Assembly (NCBI GenBank): GCA_965240325.2
Contig: OZ251243.1
Coordinates: forward strand, 186,001 to 250,000
Source: Rebecca billardiae RCC1528
Lineage: Eukaryota; Haptophyta
Direction of reading: 5' to 3'
DNA: 64,000 bases
Below the pieces are notes generated by a model. That model did no database searches, was not told the DNA's origin, and saw nothing but the letters and a program-made list of their open reading frames with translations. Positions 10,401-24,600 of the stretch are shown piece by piece; within the stretch, counting starts at the first letter, position 1; each line of letters opens with the position of its first letter. A program made the position numbers and the translations under genes.

Positions 10401-13400
10401 ACGTCACCACGGGCGTCACGCCCGCGATCACGGTCACGCGCACCGACGCGGCCGCGGGCTCGGCAAAGGCGCCCGTGCGCACGGCCACGGTGAGGTCGTA
10501 CGCGCCGAGCGGCAGCGCGAGCGCGGGCACGCGCAGCACGGCGAGGTGCGCCGCGGCGCCGAGCTCGGTCAGGTTGAGCGCGACGCCGACCGCCTCGCCC
10601 GCGGTCGCCGCCGCCGCCGCCGCGGCAGAGTCGCCGCCGACGTCGGCGCCGCCCACCGCCACGCCACTCCACTCGAAGCGCAGCCGCGCGGCGCCGTCGG
10701 CTCGGTTGGGGTCGGCCGAGGCGGACGCGTCGATCACGATGGGCTCGAGCGCGCCGAGCGTGCGGTCGCCGCCCGCGATCGTCGCGCGCAGCGGCAGCCG
10801 GCGCGTGGCGACGCGCACGGTCGCGCTGCCCTCCGCCGCCGCGCCGCCGCCGCCCGGCTCGGCCGCGCGCGCACGCAGCGTGTATGTGCGCAGCGGCTCG
10901 AGCGCAAAGGGCGGGAGCAACAGCGTGGCGCCCGAGTGCGCGGCGAGCGTGCGGAGCAGCAGCGCGCCGCCCGCCGCCGCCGCGCCGCTCGCCGTCTCCA
11001 CCGCGCCGAGCAGCGTCCACTCGAAGCGGAGGTCCCCGCCGTGCGCGTGCTCGCCCGCGCCGCAGCCCTCCGGCCGGCGCGTCGACGCCGCCAGGCTCAG
11101 CCGCTCCGACGGCCACGCGGCGACGAGCGCGGGGCCGGCGATGTCGACGAGCAGCTCGGCGGCGCTCTGCCGGTGCGCGACGTGCGTCGCCGCTGCCGAG
11201 GTGACGCCGAGGAACGAGGTCACGCGCAGCGCGAACCCCCAGCGCGTCCCGCCCGGCGGCATCGTCAGACTCGCCACCGACGCGGCGGGCGGCAGCGCGG
11301 CCAGCTGCGCCTCCACCGCCGCCACCTCGGCCTCGGGCGCGTTGGTGGAGGAGACGTCGACCGTCCACTCGTAGGCGGGCAGGCCGATGCCGCCCGTGGT
11401 GGAAGCGGTGGCGTCGAGGCGCACCGTCTCGTTCGCGCACGCCGAGAGCATCGCGGGCGCGCTCAGCGTCGCAACAGGCACGGGGCACGCCGCCTCCGGC
11501 CCGCACGGCGCGTCCACGTCGACGGCCGCGCGCAGCCCGACGCCAAGATAGGCCTCGTCGCACGCCGGCGAGCACGCGGCGGGGGCGAGCACGCCGTCGC
11601 GCACGCCGACGACGGCGCCGGGCGCGAGGCCCGTCGACGACGTCAGCTGCACGACGAGCGTCGAGTCGCCCTCCCAGAAGCAGCCCGGCTCGGCGGAGGA
11701 GCCCGCGATGGCGGCGGCGGCGGCGGAGGCGGAGGGCGCGCCGGCGACGAGCGCCAGGGTGGGCTCGTCGAGCACACGGCCGCACGGCTGCACGCCCTCC
11801 GCCATGCGCGCGCGGTCGGTCGGCTGCGCGTCGAACTCGAGGCGGAGCGCGGTGGCGTCGTCGCTGAAGCGCGCGCGCAGCAGCACGGGCGCGTGCAAGC
11901 CGATAAACGTGAAGTACACACCGCCGCCCGCGCCGCCGCCGGGCGGCACGCCAGCCGCTGGCGCAAACTGCTGCCCGTTCAGCGCCACGCGCAGCTGCGC
12001 CGGGCCCTCCGGGCCGGCGGTGGGGGTCCGCACGAGCAGCGCGTCGTCGACGGCGAGCTGGGCGGGCACGGGCGGCGCGCCGTCGCCGAAGGCCACGCGC
12101 AGCAGCGGCAGTAGCCCCGCGCCCTGCAGCGCCACAAATCCGCCGCCGCCCACGATCACGGACAGGCCGTGTACGCCTGAGCTCGGCGCGACGGAGCGCA
12201 CGCTCGGCTCGGCGTAGAAGACGAAGGGGCGCGCGGAGGCGGAGACGCTGCCGGGGCGCGCGGCGCCGAGCGAGAGCTCGAGGGCGAGCGTGGTCGGCGC
12301 GCCGTCGGGCGCGGCGGGCAGCGTGCACCGCGCGCGGCTCGCGCCGCCGAGCTCGGGCAGCAGCGTCGCCGCCGCGGCGCACGCGAGCGCGTCCACGGCG
12401 GGCAGCACGCAGCACAGCTGGCCCTCGCCGTACTCGGCAAAGCCCGCGCCCGAGAGCGTGACGACGGTGCCGCCGCCGACGGGGCCGGCGGGCGGGTGGA
12501 GCGCGTCCACGCGCAGCGTGCTCGTCTCGTACAGCTCGACGCTCACCGCGTCGAAGAGCGGCGGCACGACGTGCGCGCCGCCGTCGAGCGTGAGCCGCAC
12601 CTCGTACACGCCCGCGTCCAGCCCCGCGCCCGCCGGCAGCGCGCACGTGGCCTCGTCGGCGGAGAGCACGGCGGCGGCGGTGGTCGCGAGCGCGGCAAAC
12701 GCGCCCCCGGCCTCCGCCACAGGCCCGAACGCGCAGCTGTCGCCGCCGGCGGGCGTGGCGGCGAAGCCCGCGCCGCGCAGCGTGAGCAGCACGCCCGCCG
12801 CGCCGAGCGGCGCGCCGCGCGGCGTGACAGACTCGAGAGCGGCGCGGAGGACCGGCGGCGGCGGCGGCGCGGAGGGCGGGCTCGGCGGCGGCGAGGGCGG
12901 CGGCGGCGGCGGCGCGCTCGGTGGCGGCGTTGGCGGCGCGCTCGGCGGCGACGGCGGCGGGAATGGCTCGGTGCGTGGCGGCGGCGGCAGATGCGGCGGA
13001 GGCGATGGCGGCGGCGGCGAGGGCGAGGGCGGTGGCGGGCTGGGCGGCGCCGACGGCGGCAACGGCGGCGGGAACGGCGCCACGCGCGGCGGCGGCGGCG
13101 GTACCGGCGGCAGGGACGGCATCGGCGGCGACGGCGACGGCGGCGGAGGCCGTGGCGACGGCGGCGGCGGAGACGGCGGAGGGCTCGGCGGCGACGGCGG
13201 CGGGAACGGCTCAGCACGCGGTGGTGGCGGCGGCAGTGGCGGCGGCGACGGGGGCGGCGGCGCATTTGGCGGCTCCGACGGCGGCGGCCGTGGCGGCGGG
13301 GCCGGCGGCGAGCTCGGCGGCGGCGGCGAGGGCGGCGGCGGCGAGGGTGGCGGTGACGGCGGTGAAGGCGGCGGGAACGGCTCGGTGCGCGGCGGCGGCG

Positions 13401-13501
13401 GCAGGCTTGGCGGCGGCGGCGGCGGGCTCGGCGGAGGCGGCAGCGGCGACGGCGGTGGCGCTGAGGGCGGCGGCGGCGGCGTGGACGGCGGCGCGGCCGG
13501 C

Positions 13502-13532
<31 letters not shown>

Positions 13533-13608
13533 GCGGCGGCGCGCTCGGCGGCGACCGCGGCGGCGACGGCGGCGGGAGCGGCTCTGAGCGCGGCGGCGGT
13601 GGCATGGA

Positions 13609-13640
<32 letters not shown>

Positions 13641-14182
13641 ACGGCGGCGGCGCCGATGGCGGCGAGGACGGCGGCAGTGCTGGTGGCGGTGCGGGCGGCG
13701 CCGACGGCGGCGCCGACGGCGGCGACGGCGGCGGGAACGGCTCGGCGCGCGGCGGTGGCGGCGGCAGCGGCGGCGGCGACGGCGGCGGCGGCGATGGCGA
13801 AGGAGGCGGCGGCGGCGGCGCCGATGGTGGCGGTGGCGACGGCGGCGGCGGAGACGGCGGAGGGCTCGGCGGTGACGGCGGCGGGAACGGCTCAGCACGC
13901 GGTGGTGGCGGCGGCAGTGGCGGCGGCGACGGGGGCGGCGGCGCATTTGGCGGCTCCGACGGCGGCGGCCGTGGCGGCGGGGCCGGCGGCGAGCTCGGCG
14001 GCGGCGGCGAGGGCGGCGGCGGCGAGGGTGGCGGTGACGGCGGTGAAGGCGGCGGGAACGGCTCGGTGCGCGGCGGCGGCGGCGGGCGTGGCGGCGGAGG
14101 CGGCGGGCTCGGCGGAGGCGGCAGCGGCGACGGCGGTGGCGCTGAGGGCGGCGGCGGCGGCGTGGACGGCGGCGCGGCCGGC

Positions 14183-14213
<31 letters not shown>

Positions 14214-14289
14214 GCGGCGGCGCGCTCGGCGGCGACCGCGGCGGCGACGGCGGCGGGAGCGGCTCTGAGCGCGGCGGCGGTGGCATGGA

Positions 14290-14321
<32 letters not shown>

Positions 14322-14863
14322 ACGGCGGCGGCGCCGATGGCGGCGAGGACGGCGGCAGTGCTGGTGGCGGTGCGGGCGGCGCCGACGGCGGCGCCGACGG
14401 CGGCGACGGCGGCGGGAACGGCTCGGCGCGCGGCGGTGGCGGCGGCAGCGGCGGCGGCGACGGCGGCGGCGGCGATGGCGAAGGAGGCGGCGGCGGCGGC
14501 GCCGATGGTGGCGGTGGCGACGGCGGCGGCGGAGACGGCGGAGGGCTCGGCGGTGACGGCGGCGGGAACGGCTCAGCACGCGGTGGTGGCGGCGGCAGTG
14601 GCGGCGGCGACGGGGGCGGCGGCGCATTTGGCGGCTCCGACGGCGGCGGCCGTGGCGGCGGGGCCGGCGGCGAGCTCGGCGGCGGCGGCGAGGGCGGCGG
14701 CGGCGAGGGTGGCGGTGACGGCGGTGAAGGCGGCGGGAACGGCTCGGTGCGCGGCGGCGGCGGCGGGCGTGGCGGCGGAGGCGGCGGGCTCGGCGGAGGC
14801 GGCAGCGGCGACGGCGGTGGCGCTGAGGGCGGCGGCGGCGGCGTGGACGGCGGCGCGGCCGGC

Positions 14864-14894
<31 letters not shown>

Positions 14895-14970
14895 GCGGCG
14901 GCGCGCTCGGCGGCGACCGCGGCGGCGACGGCGGCGGGAGCGGCTCTGAGCGCGGCGGCGGTGGCATGGA

Positions 14971-15002
<32 letters not shown>

Positions 15003-15544
15003 ACGGCGGCGGCGCCGATGGCGGCGAGGACGGCGGCAGTGCTGGTGGCGGTGCGGGCGGCGCCGACGGCGGCGCCGACGGCGGCGACGGCGGCGGGAAC
15101 GGCTCGGCGCGCGGCGGTGGCGGCGGCAGCGGCGGCGGCGACGGCGGCGGCGGCGATGGCGAAGGAGGCGGCGGCGGCGGCGCCGATGGTGGCGGTGGCG
15201 ACGGCGGCGGCGGAGACGGCGGAGGGCTCGGCGGTGACGGCGGCGGGAACGGCTCAGCACGCGGTGGTGGCGGCGGCAGTGGCGGCGGCGACGGGGGCGG
15301 CGGCGCATTTGGCGGCTCCGACGGCGGCGGCCGTGGCGGCGGGGCCGGCGGCGAGCTCGGCGGCGGCGGCGAGGGCGGCGGCGGCGAGGGTGGCGGTGAC
15401 GGCGGTGAAGGCGGCGGGAACGGCTCGGTGCGCGGCGGCGGCGGCGGGCGTGGCGGCGGAGGCGGCGGGCTCGGCGGAGGCGGCAGCGGCGACGGCGGTG
15501 GCGCTGAGGGCGGCGGCGGTGGCGTGGACGGCGGCGCGGCCGGC

Positions 15545-15575
<31 letters not shown>

Positions 15576-15651
15576 GCGGCGGCGCGCTCGGAGGCGACCG
15601 CGGCGGCGACGGCGGCGGGAGCGGCTCTGAGCGCGGCGGCGGTGGCATGGA

Positions 15652-15683
<32 letters not shown>

Positions 15684-18600
15684 ACGGCGGCGGCGCCGAT
15701 GGCGGCGAGGACGGCGGCAGTGCTGGTGGCGGTGCGGGCGGCGCCGACGGCGGCGCCGACGGCGGCGACGGCGGCGGGAACGGCTCGGCGCGCGGCGGTG
15801 GCGGCGGCAGCGGCGGCGGCGACGGCGGCGGCGGCGATGGCGAAGGAGGCGGCGGCGGCGGCCCCGATGGCGGCGAAGGCGGCGGCGGGCTCGGAGGCGG
15901 CGGCGGAGGCGACGGCGGCGGCGGGCTGGGCGGCGGCGACGGCGGTGACGGCGGTGGGAAGGGCTGGACACGCGGCGGCGGCGGCGCCGTTGGCGGCGAT
16001 GACGGCGGCGGCGGCGGCGGCAACGGGTAGCGCGGAGGGCTACGGGGAGGGCTGGCTGGGGGCGAAGGCGGCGGCGACGACGGAGGCGAGGGCGGAGGGC
16101 TCGGCGGGGCTCCTGGCGGCGGCGATGGTGGCGACGAGGGCGGCAGGCTTGGAGGCGGTGACGGCGGTGGGCTTGGCGGTGGGCTCGGCGGCGGCGACGG
16201 CGGCGGGCTGGGTGGAGGGCTCGGAGGCGGGCTGGGCGGCGGGCTGGGTGGCGGGCTCGGTGGCGGGTCCGGCGGCGGCGAGGGCGGCGGTGAGGGTGGC
16301 GGGCTTGGCGGTGGACTAGGCGGCGGTGCCGGTGGCGGCGAGGGTGGTGGCGAGGGCGGCGGCGAGGGCGGCGGGCTAGGCGGCGGGCTCGGCGGCGGGC
16401 TTGGTGGTGGGGAGGGCGGTGGGCTTGGGGGCGGGCTTGGCGGCGGGCTTGGCGGCGGGCTCGGCGGCGGGCTCGGTGGCGGGCTCGGCGGCGGGCTTGG
16501 GGGTGGCGAGGGCGGTGGGCTTGGAGGCGGGCTTGGCGGCGGGCTTGGCGGCGGGCTCGGTGGCGGGCTCGGTGGCGGCGAGGGCGGCGGCGACGGTGGC
16601 GGTGACGGCGGCGGACTGGGCGGCGGCGATGGCGGTGGGCTTGGCGGTGGGCTCGGAGGCGGGCTCGGAGGCGGGCTGGGCGGCGGGCTCGGAGGCGGTG
16701 ACGGCGGCGGGCTTGGCGGCGGGCTTGGTGGCGGGCTCGGTGGTGGGCTGGGCGGCGGGCTGGGTGGCGGCGACGGTGGTGGGCTCGGCGGCGGGCTGGG
16801 CGGCGGGCTGGGCGGTGGCGAGGGCGGTGGGCTCGGCGGTGGGCTCGGCGGCGGGCTGGGCGGCGGGCTGGGCGGCGGGCTGGGTGGCGGGCTTGGCGGC
16901 GGCGACGGCGGTGGGCTGGGCGGCGGGCTGGGCGGAGGGCTTGGGGGCGGGCTCGGCGGCGGCGACGGCGGTGGGCTTGGCGGTGGGCTCGGCGGCGGCG
17001 AGGGCGGCGGGCTGGGCGGCGGGCTGGGCGGCGGGCTGGGCGGCGGGCTGGGAGGCGGGCTCGGGGGCGGGCTCGGCGGCGGGCTTGGCGGTGGGCTTGG
17101 CGGCGGTGACGGCGGCGGGCTCGGCGGCGGGCTCGGCGGCGGCGACGGTGGTGGGCTCGGCGGCGGGCTCGGCGGCGGCGACGGCGGTGGGCTTGGCGGT
17201 GGGCTGGGCGGCGGGCTGGGCGGCGGGCTAGGCGGCGGGCTGGGCGGCGGGCTGGGCGGCGGGCTCGGCGGCGGGCTTGGCGGTGGGCTTGGCGGTGGGC
17301 TCGGCGGCGGCGAGGGCGGTGGGCTGGGCGGCGGGCTGGGCGGCGGGCTCGGGGGCGGGCTCGGTGGTGGGCTCGGCGGCGGGCTGGGCGGCGGGCTGGG
17401 CGGCGGGCTGGGCGGCGGGCTAGGCGGCGGGCTTGGCGGTGGGCTTGGCGGTGGGCTCGGCGGCGGGCTTGGCGGTGGGCTTGGCGGTGGGCTCGGCGGC
17501 GGCGAGGGCGGTGGGCTGGGCGGCGGGCTGGGCGGCGGGCTCGGGGGCGGGCTGGGAGGCGGGCTCGGGGGCGGGCTGGGCGGTGGGCTCGGAGGCGGGC
17601 TGGGCGGCGGTGACGGCGGCGGGCTCGGCGGCGGCGATGGTGGCGGACTGGGCGGCGGTGACGGTGGAGGGCTCGGCGGCGGCGACGGTGGAGGGCTCGG
17701 CGGCGGGCTGGGCGGCGGGCTCGGCGGCGGGCTGGGCGGTGGGCTCGGAGGCGGGCTGGGCGGCGGTGACGGCGGCGGGCTCGGCGGCGGGGATGGTGGC
17801 GGACTCGGCGGCGGTGACGGTGGCGGGCTCGGCGGCGGCGACGGTGGAGGGCTCGGCGGCGGGCTGGGCGGCGGGCTCGGCGGCGGGCTGGGCGGTGGGC
17901 TCGGCGGCGGGCTGGGCGGCGGGCTCGGCGGCGGGCTGGGCGGTGGGCTCGGAGGCGGGCTGGGCGGCGGTGACGGCGGCGGGCTCGGCGGCGGCGATGG
18001 TGGCGGACTCGGCGGCGGTGACGGTGGCGGGCTCGGCGGCGGCGACGGTGGAGGGCTCGGCGGCGGGCTGGGCGGCGGGCTCGGCGGCGGGCTGGGCGGT
18101 GGGCTCGGAGGCGGGCTGGGCGGCGGTGACGGCGGCGGGCTCGGCGGCGGGCTGGGCGGCGGCGACGGTGGTGGGGACGGCGGCGGGCTTGGCGGCGGTG
18201 ATGGCGGCGGGCTTGGCGGTGGGCTCGGCGGCGGTGACGGCGGTGGGCTGGGCGGCGGGCTGGGCGGCGGGCTGGGCGGAGGGCTGGGCGGCGGGCTGGG
18301 CGGCGGGCTGGGCGGCGGGCTCGGCGGCGGGCTTGGCGGTGGGCTTGGCGGTGGGCTCGGCGGCGGCGAGGGCGGTGGGCTGGGCGGCGGGCTGGGCGGC
18401 GGGCTCGGGGGCGGGCTCGGCGGTGGGCTCGGCGGCGGGCTTGGCGGCGGGCTTGGCGGCGGTGACGGCGGTGGGCTGGGCGGCGGGCTTGGCGGTGGGC
18501 TTGGCGGTGGGCTCGGCGGCGGGCTTGGCGGTGGGCTTGGCGGTGGGCTTGGCGGCGGCGAGGGCGGTGGGCTGGGCGGCGGGCTGGGCGGTGGACTCGG

Positions 18601-21600
18601 CGGCGGGCTCGGCGGCGGGCTCGGCGGCGGGCTGGGCGGTGGACTCGGAGGCGGGCTGGGAGGCGGGCTCGGGGGCGGGCTGGGCGGTGGGCTCGGAGGC
18701 GGGCTGGGCGGCGGTGACGGCGGCGGGCTCGGCGGCGGGGATGGTGGCGGACTCGGCGGCGGTGACGGTGGCGGGCTCGGCGGCGGCGACGGCGGTGGGC
18801 TCGGCGGCGGGCTCGGCGGCGGCGACGGTGGTGGGGACGGCGGCGGGCTTGGCGGCGGTGATGGCGGTGGGCTGGGCGGTGGGCTCGGTGGAGGCGAGGG
18901 CGGTGGGCTGGGAGGTGGACTCGGCGGCGGGCTCGGGGGCGGGCTCGGCGGCGGGCTGGGCGGTGGACTCGGAGGCGGGCTGGGAGGCGGGCTCGGGGGC
19001 GGGCTGGGCGGTGGGCTCGGAGGCGGGCTGGGCGGCGGTGACGGCGGCGGGCTCGGCGGCGGCGATGGTGGCGGACTCGGCGGCGGTGACGGTGGCGGGC
19101 TCGGCGGCGGCGACGGTGGAGGGCTCGGCGGCGGGCTGGGCGGCGGGCTCGGCGGCGGGCTAGGCGGTGGGCTCGGAGGCGGGCTGGGCGGCGGTGACGG
19201 CGGCGGGCTCGGCGGCGGGGATGGTGGCGGACTCGGCGGCGGTGACGGTGGCGGGCTCGGCGGCGGCGACGGTGGAGGGCTCGGCGGCGGGCTGGGCGGC
19301 GGGCTCGGCGGCGGGCTGGGCGGTGGGCTCGGAGGCGGGCTGGGAGGCGGGCTCGGGGGCGGGCTGGGCGGCGGTGACGGCGGCGGGCTCGGCGGGGGGC
19401 TCGGAGGCGGCGATGGTGGCGGGCTCGGCGGTGGTGACGGCGGCGGGCTTGGCGGCGGCGACGGTGGCGGGCTGGGCGGCGGGCTGGGTGGCGGGCTTGG
19501 GGGTGGCGAAGGCGGTGGGCTTGGCGGCGGGCTCGGAGGCGGGCTGGGCGGTGGGCTGGGCGGCGGCGACGGTGGTGGTGACGGCGGCGGGCTGGGCGGC
19601 GGCGACGGCGGTGGACTTGGCGGCGGGCTCGGCGGCGGCGAGGGTGGTGGGCTGGGCGGTGGGCTCGGCGGCGGCGAGGGCGGTGGGCTGGGTGGAGGGC
19701 TCGGCGGCGGCGAGGGCGGTGGGCTTGGCGGCGGGCTCGGTGGCGGGCTTGGCGGCGGGCTCGGCGGCGGTGATGGTGGTGGGCTCGGCGGAGGCGAGGG
19801 CGGCGGGCTGGGCGGAGGGCTTGGAGGCGGACTCGGCGGCGGGCTCGGCGGCGGGCTTGGCGGTGGGCTAGGTGGCGGGCTGGGTGGCGGGCTTGGAGGC
19901 GGTGACGGCGGCGGACTCGGAGGCGGTGACGGCGGTGGGCTCGGGGGCGGCGAGGGCGGTGGGGTTGGGGGAGGGCTGGGCGGCGGGCTAGGTGGCGGGC
20001 TCGGCGGCGGCGACGGTGGCGGCCTTGGCGGCGGGCTCGGCGGCGGGCTCGGCGGCGGGCTTGGCGGTGGGCTCGGCGGCGGTGATGGTGGCGGCGAGGG
20101 CGGTGGCGAGGGCGGCGGCGAGGGCGGTGGCGAGGGCGGCGGTGAGGGTGGCGGGCTTGGAGGCGGCGAAGGCGGCGGGCTTGGCGGCGGCGACGGCGGA
20201 GGGCGTGGCGGGGGGCTCGGCGGGGGTGAGGGAGGCGGGCTTGGCGGCGGTGATGGTGGCGGGCTCGGTGGCGGAGACGGCGGCGGCGACGGCGGAGGCG
20301 AAGGTGGCGGGCTCGGCGGAGGCGGGGACGGTGGCGGCGAGGGCGGCGGCGAGGGCGGCGGCGATGGCGGTGGGCTTGGGGGCGGAGACGGTGGCGGACT
20401 GGGTGGTGGTGACGGCGGTGGGCTTGGCGGTGGCGGGCTTGGCGGAGGCGATGGCGGCGGCGATGGTGGTGGCGATGGCGGCGGCGATGGCGGTGGCGAG
20501 GGTGGCGGCGATGGTGGCGGCGATGGTGGCGGCGATGGCGGCGGCGAAGGCGGCGGCGATGGCGGCGGCGATGGCGGCGGCGATGGCGGCGGGCTCGGCG
20601 GCGGCGACGGCGGCGGCGAGGGCGGTGGGCTCGGAGGCGGTGGGCTCGGAGGCGGCGACGGCGGTGGGCTGGGCGGCGGGCTGGGCGGGGGGCTGGGCGG
20701 GGGCGATGGTGGCGGCGATGGCGGCGGCGATGGAGGTGGCGACGGCGGCGGTGACGGCGGCGGGGAGGGCGGCGGCGACGGTGGTGGCGAGGGCGGCGGC
20801 GGGCTTGGCGGCGGGCTCGGCGGTGGGCTCGGCGGAGGGGACGGTGGCGGGCTGGGCGGAGGCGAAGGCGGCGGCGAGGGCGGCGGCGACGGCGGTGGCG
20901 AGGGTGGCGGGCTCGGTGGAGGCGAGGGTGGCGGCGAGGGTGGTGGGCTTGGCGGCGGCGGGCTAGGCGGCGGCGATGGCGGGGGCGAGGGCGGCGGCGA
21001 GGGCGGCGGCGATGGTGGCGGTGATGGCGGCGGGCTCGGCGGCGGGCTTGGCGGCGGCGACGGCGGCGGGCTGGGCGGCGGCGACGGCGGCGGCGAGGGC
21101 GGTGGGCTCGGAGGCGGTGGGCTCGGAGGCGGCGACGGCGGCGGGCTCGGCGGCGGACTCGGTGGGGGGCTCGGCGGGGGCGACGGTGGCGGCGACGGGG
21201 GTGGCGATGGCGGTGGCGATGGCGGTGGCGGGCTCGGCGGCGGGCTCGGCGGAGGGCTCGGCGGTGGGCTCGGCGGTGGCGTGGGCGGCGGGGACGGCGG
21301 CGGGGACGGTGGTGGCGAGGGTGGAGGCGAGGGCGGCGGCGAGGGTGGCGGCGAGGGCGGCGGCGAGGGTGGCGGGCTGGGTGGCGGCGACGGCGGCGGA
21401 CTGGGTGGCGGCGACGGCGGCGGGCTCGGCGGCGGCGGGCTCGGCGGCGGCGAGGGCGGCGGCGAGGGCGGTGGCGAGGGCGGCGGCGACGGCGGCGGGC
21501 TTGGCGGCGGCGACGGCGGCGGCGAGGGTGGCGGGGACGGCGGCGGCGGGCTGGGTGGCGGGCTTGGAGGCGGGCTCGGCGGCGGCGATGGTGGCGGGCT

Positions 21601-24600
21601 CGGCGGCGGGCTCGGCGGCGGGCTCGGCGGCGGCGAGGGCGGTGGCGACGGCGGCGGGCTCGGTGGAGGGGAGGGCGGCGGCGAGGGCGGCGGGCTCGGC
21701 GGTGGCGGGCTGGGCGGCGGCGAGGGCGGCGGCGAGGGCGGCGGCGAGGGCGGCGGCGAGGGCGGCGGTGATGGCGGCGGGCTCGGCGGCGGGCTCGGCG
21801 GCGGCGTAGGCGGTGGACTGGGTGGCGGGCTGGGTGGTGGCGAGGGCGGCGGGCTCGGCGGCGGCGGGCTCGGGGGCGGCGAGGGCGGCGGGGACGGAGG
21901 AGGTGAGGGCGGCGGCGAGGGCGGCGGCGAGGGCGGCGGCGACGGCGGCGGCGATGGTGGTGGGCTCGGCGGCGGCGGGCTCGGCGGCGGCGACGGCGGC
22001 GGGCTCGGCGGCGGGCTCGGCGGTGGCGAGGGCGGCGGCGAGGGCGGCGGCGAGGGCGGCGGCGAGGGTGGCGGTGATGGCGGTGGCGAGGGCGGCGGCG
22101 AGGGCGGTGGTGAGGGCGGCGGGCTCGGCGGCGGCGACGGCGGTGGCGATGGCGGCGGCGACGGTGGCGGCGAGGGCGGGGGCGGGCTCGGCGGTGGGCT
22201 CGGCGGAGGGCTCGGCGGAGGGGACGGCGGCGGCGACGGCGGCGGGCTTGGCGGCGGTGAAGGCGGTGGCGAGGGCGGTGGGCTCGGTGGAGGCGGACTT
22301 GGCGGTGGCGAGGGCGGCGGCGAGGGCGGCGGCAACGGCGGCGGCGAGGGCGGCGGCGAGGGCGGCGGCGAGGGCGGCGGCGAGGGTGGCGGGCTGGGTG
22401 GGGGTGACGGCGGCGGGCTGGGTGGCGGCGACGGCGGCGGGCTCGGCGGTGGCGGGCTTGGCGGCGGCGAGGGCGGCGGCGAGGGCGGCGGCGAGGGCGG
22501 CGGCGACGGCGGCGGGCTCGGCGGTGGCGAGGGTGGCGGCGACGGCGGTGGGGACGGCGGCGGCGGGCTTGGTGGCGGGCTTGGAGGCGGACTTGGCGGC
22601 GGCGACGGTGGCGGGCTGGGCGGCGGGCTCGGCGGCGGCGAGGGCGGCGGCGACGGAGGCGGCGAGGGTGGCGGAGATGGCGGCGGGCTCGGAGGCGGGC
22701 TTGGCGGTGGCGAAGGCGGTGGACTAGGCGGCGGCGACGGTGGCGGCGAGGGCGGTGGCGGGCTCGGCGGAGGGCTCGGCGGCGGGCTCGGCGGTGGGCT
22801 TGGGGGTGGCGAAGGCGGTGGCGAGGGTGGAGGCGACGGCGGCGGCGAGGGTGGCGGGCTGGGCGGCGGCGACGGCGGCGGGCTGGGTGGCGGCGACGGC
22901 GGCGGGCTCGGCGGTGGCGGGCTTGGCGGCGGCGAAGGCGGCGGCGAGGGCGGCGGCGACGGCGGCGGCGACGGCGGCGGGCTCGGCGGTGGCGAGGGTG
23001 GCGGCGACGGCGGTGGGGACGGCGGCGGCGGGCTTGGTGGCGGGCTTGGAGGCGGACTTGGCGGCGGCGACGGTGGCGGGCTCGGCGGCGGGCTCGGCGG
23101 CGGGCTCGGCGGAGGCGAGGGCGGCGGCGAGGGCGGCGGCGAGGGTGGCGGGCTCGGCGGCGGGCCTGGCGGTGGCGAAGGCGGTGGGCTGGGCGGCGGC
23201 GACGGTGGCGGCGAGGGCGGCGGGCTCGGCGGCGGTGGGCTCGGCGGCGGCGACGGCGGCGGCGACGGTGGCGGTGAGGGCGGCGGCGACGGCGGCGGCG
23301 ACGGCGGTGGCGACGGTGGCGGCGATGGCGGTGGGCTCGGCGGCGGTGGGCTCGGCGGCGGCGACGGCGGCGGCGACGGTGGCGGCGATGGCGGCGGCGA
23401 CGGTGGCGGCGACGGTGGCGGCGATGGCGGCGGCGACGGTGGCGGCGACGGTGGCGGTGACGGTGGCGGCGACGGCGGCGGCGACGGTGGCGGCGGGCTC
23501 GGCGGCGGGCTCGGCGGTGGGCTCGGCGGCGGGCTTGGGGGTGGCGAAGGCGGCGGCGAGGGTGGAGGCGACGGCGGCGGCGAGGGTGGCGGGCTGGGTG
23601 GCGGCGACGGCGGCGGGCTGGGTGGCGGCGACGGCGGCGGGCTCGGCGGTGGCGGGCTTGGCGGCGGCGAGGGCGGCGGCGAGGGCGGCGGCGACGGCGG
23701 CGGCGAGGGCGGCGGGCTCGGCGGTGGCGAGGGTGGCGGCGACGGCGGTGGGGACGGCGGCGGCGGGCTTGGTGGCGGGCTTGGAGGCGGGCTTGGCGGC
23801 GGCGACGGTGGCGGACTCGGCGGCGGGCTCGGCGGCGGCGAGGGCGGCGGCGAGGGCGGCGGCGAGGGCGGCGGTGATGGCGGCGGGCTCGGCGGCGGGC
23901 TCGGCGGTGGCGAAGGCGGTGGGCTGGGCGGCGGCGACGGTGGCGGCGAGGGCGGCGGGCTCGGCGGCGGTGGGCTCGGCGGCGGCGACGGCGGCGGCGA
24001 CGGTGGCGGCGAGGGCGGCGGCGACGGCGGTGGCGAGGGCGGTGGCGACGGTGGCGGGGATGGCGGTGGGCTCGGCGGCGGTGGGCTCGGCGGCGGCGAT
24101 GGCGGCGGCGACGGTGGTGGTGAGGGCGGCGGCGACGGTGGCGGCGAGGGCGGCGGCGACGGTGGCGGCGAGGGCGGCGGCGAGGGCGGTGGCGATGGCG
24201 GCGGCGACGGTGGCGGCGAGGGCGGCGGCGAAGGCGGTGGCGATGGCGGTGGCGGGCTCGGCGGAGGGCTCGGCGGCGGGCTCGGCGGCGGCGGATTCGG
24301 CAGCCCAATCTCTGGCAGTGCGTCGCCCATCGTTGCGGTGTTCTTGCCCCGGTCCGAGGTGTCGCCCGTACCAAGCATCCCCCTGTCACCCTTGCCGAAG
24401 CTGTCGGGGAGGAGGGCGCGCGCGCGCGCGGAGGGCGCCAGCCAGCCGGTGTGGGGAGCGGCCGCGCACGCGGCAGGGCCACGCGCCGGGTGAGCGCGCG
24501 CGCTTGGCGCAGGGCGGCGCCGTGCGCTGCCGGCGCGGCGCGGCGCGAGCCCTCCAGTCCGCAGCCAGCGCGCAGTGCTCGCGGAGGCGCCTCGGTGCCC

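Noticed and set aside
7570-12114. Long + strand ORF (1,514 codons) opposite the giant gene
   Set aside because: It is antisense to well-supported TIG, REJ and GPS coding sequence and translates to Arg-rich sequence without domains, as expected from extreme GC codon bias.
12850-24318. CRISPR-like or satellite array
   Set aside because: The repeat has no spacers, keeps a coding frame, and continues in phase into flanking domains.
12543-24482. 3,979-codon ORF rich in Arg and His in the stalk region
   Set aside because: A shifted reading of the 12-base repeat. The Ser-Pro frame connects in phase to recognised domains on both sides; this one does not.
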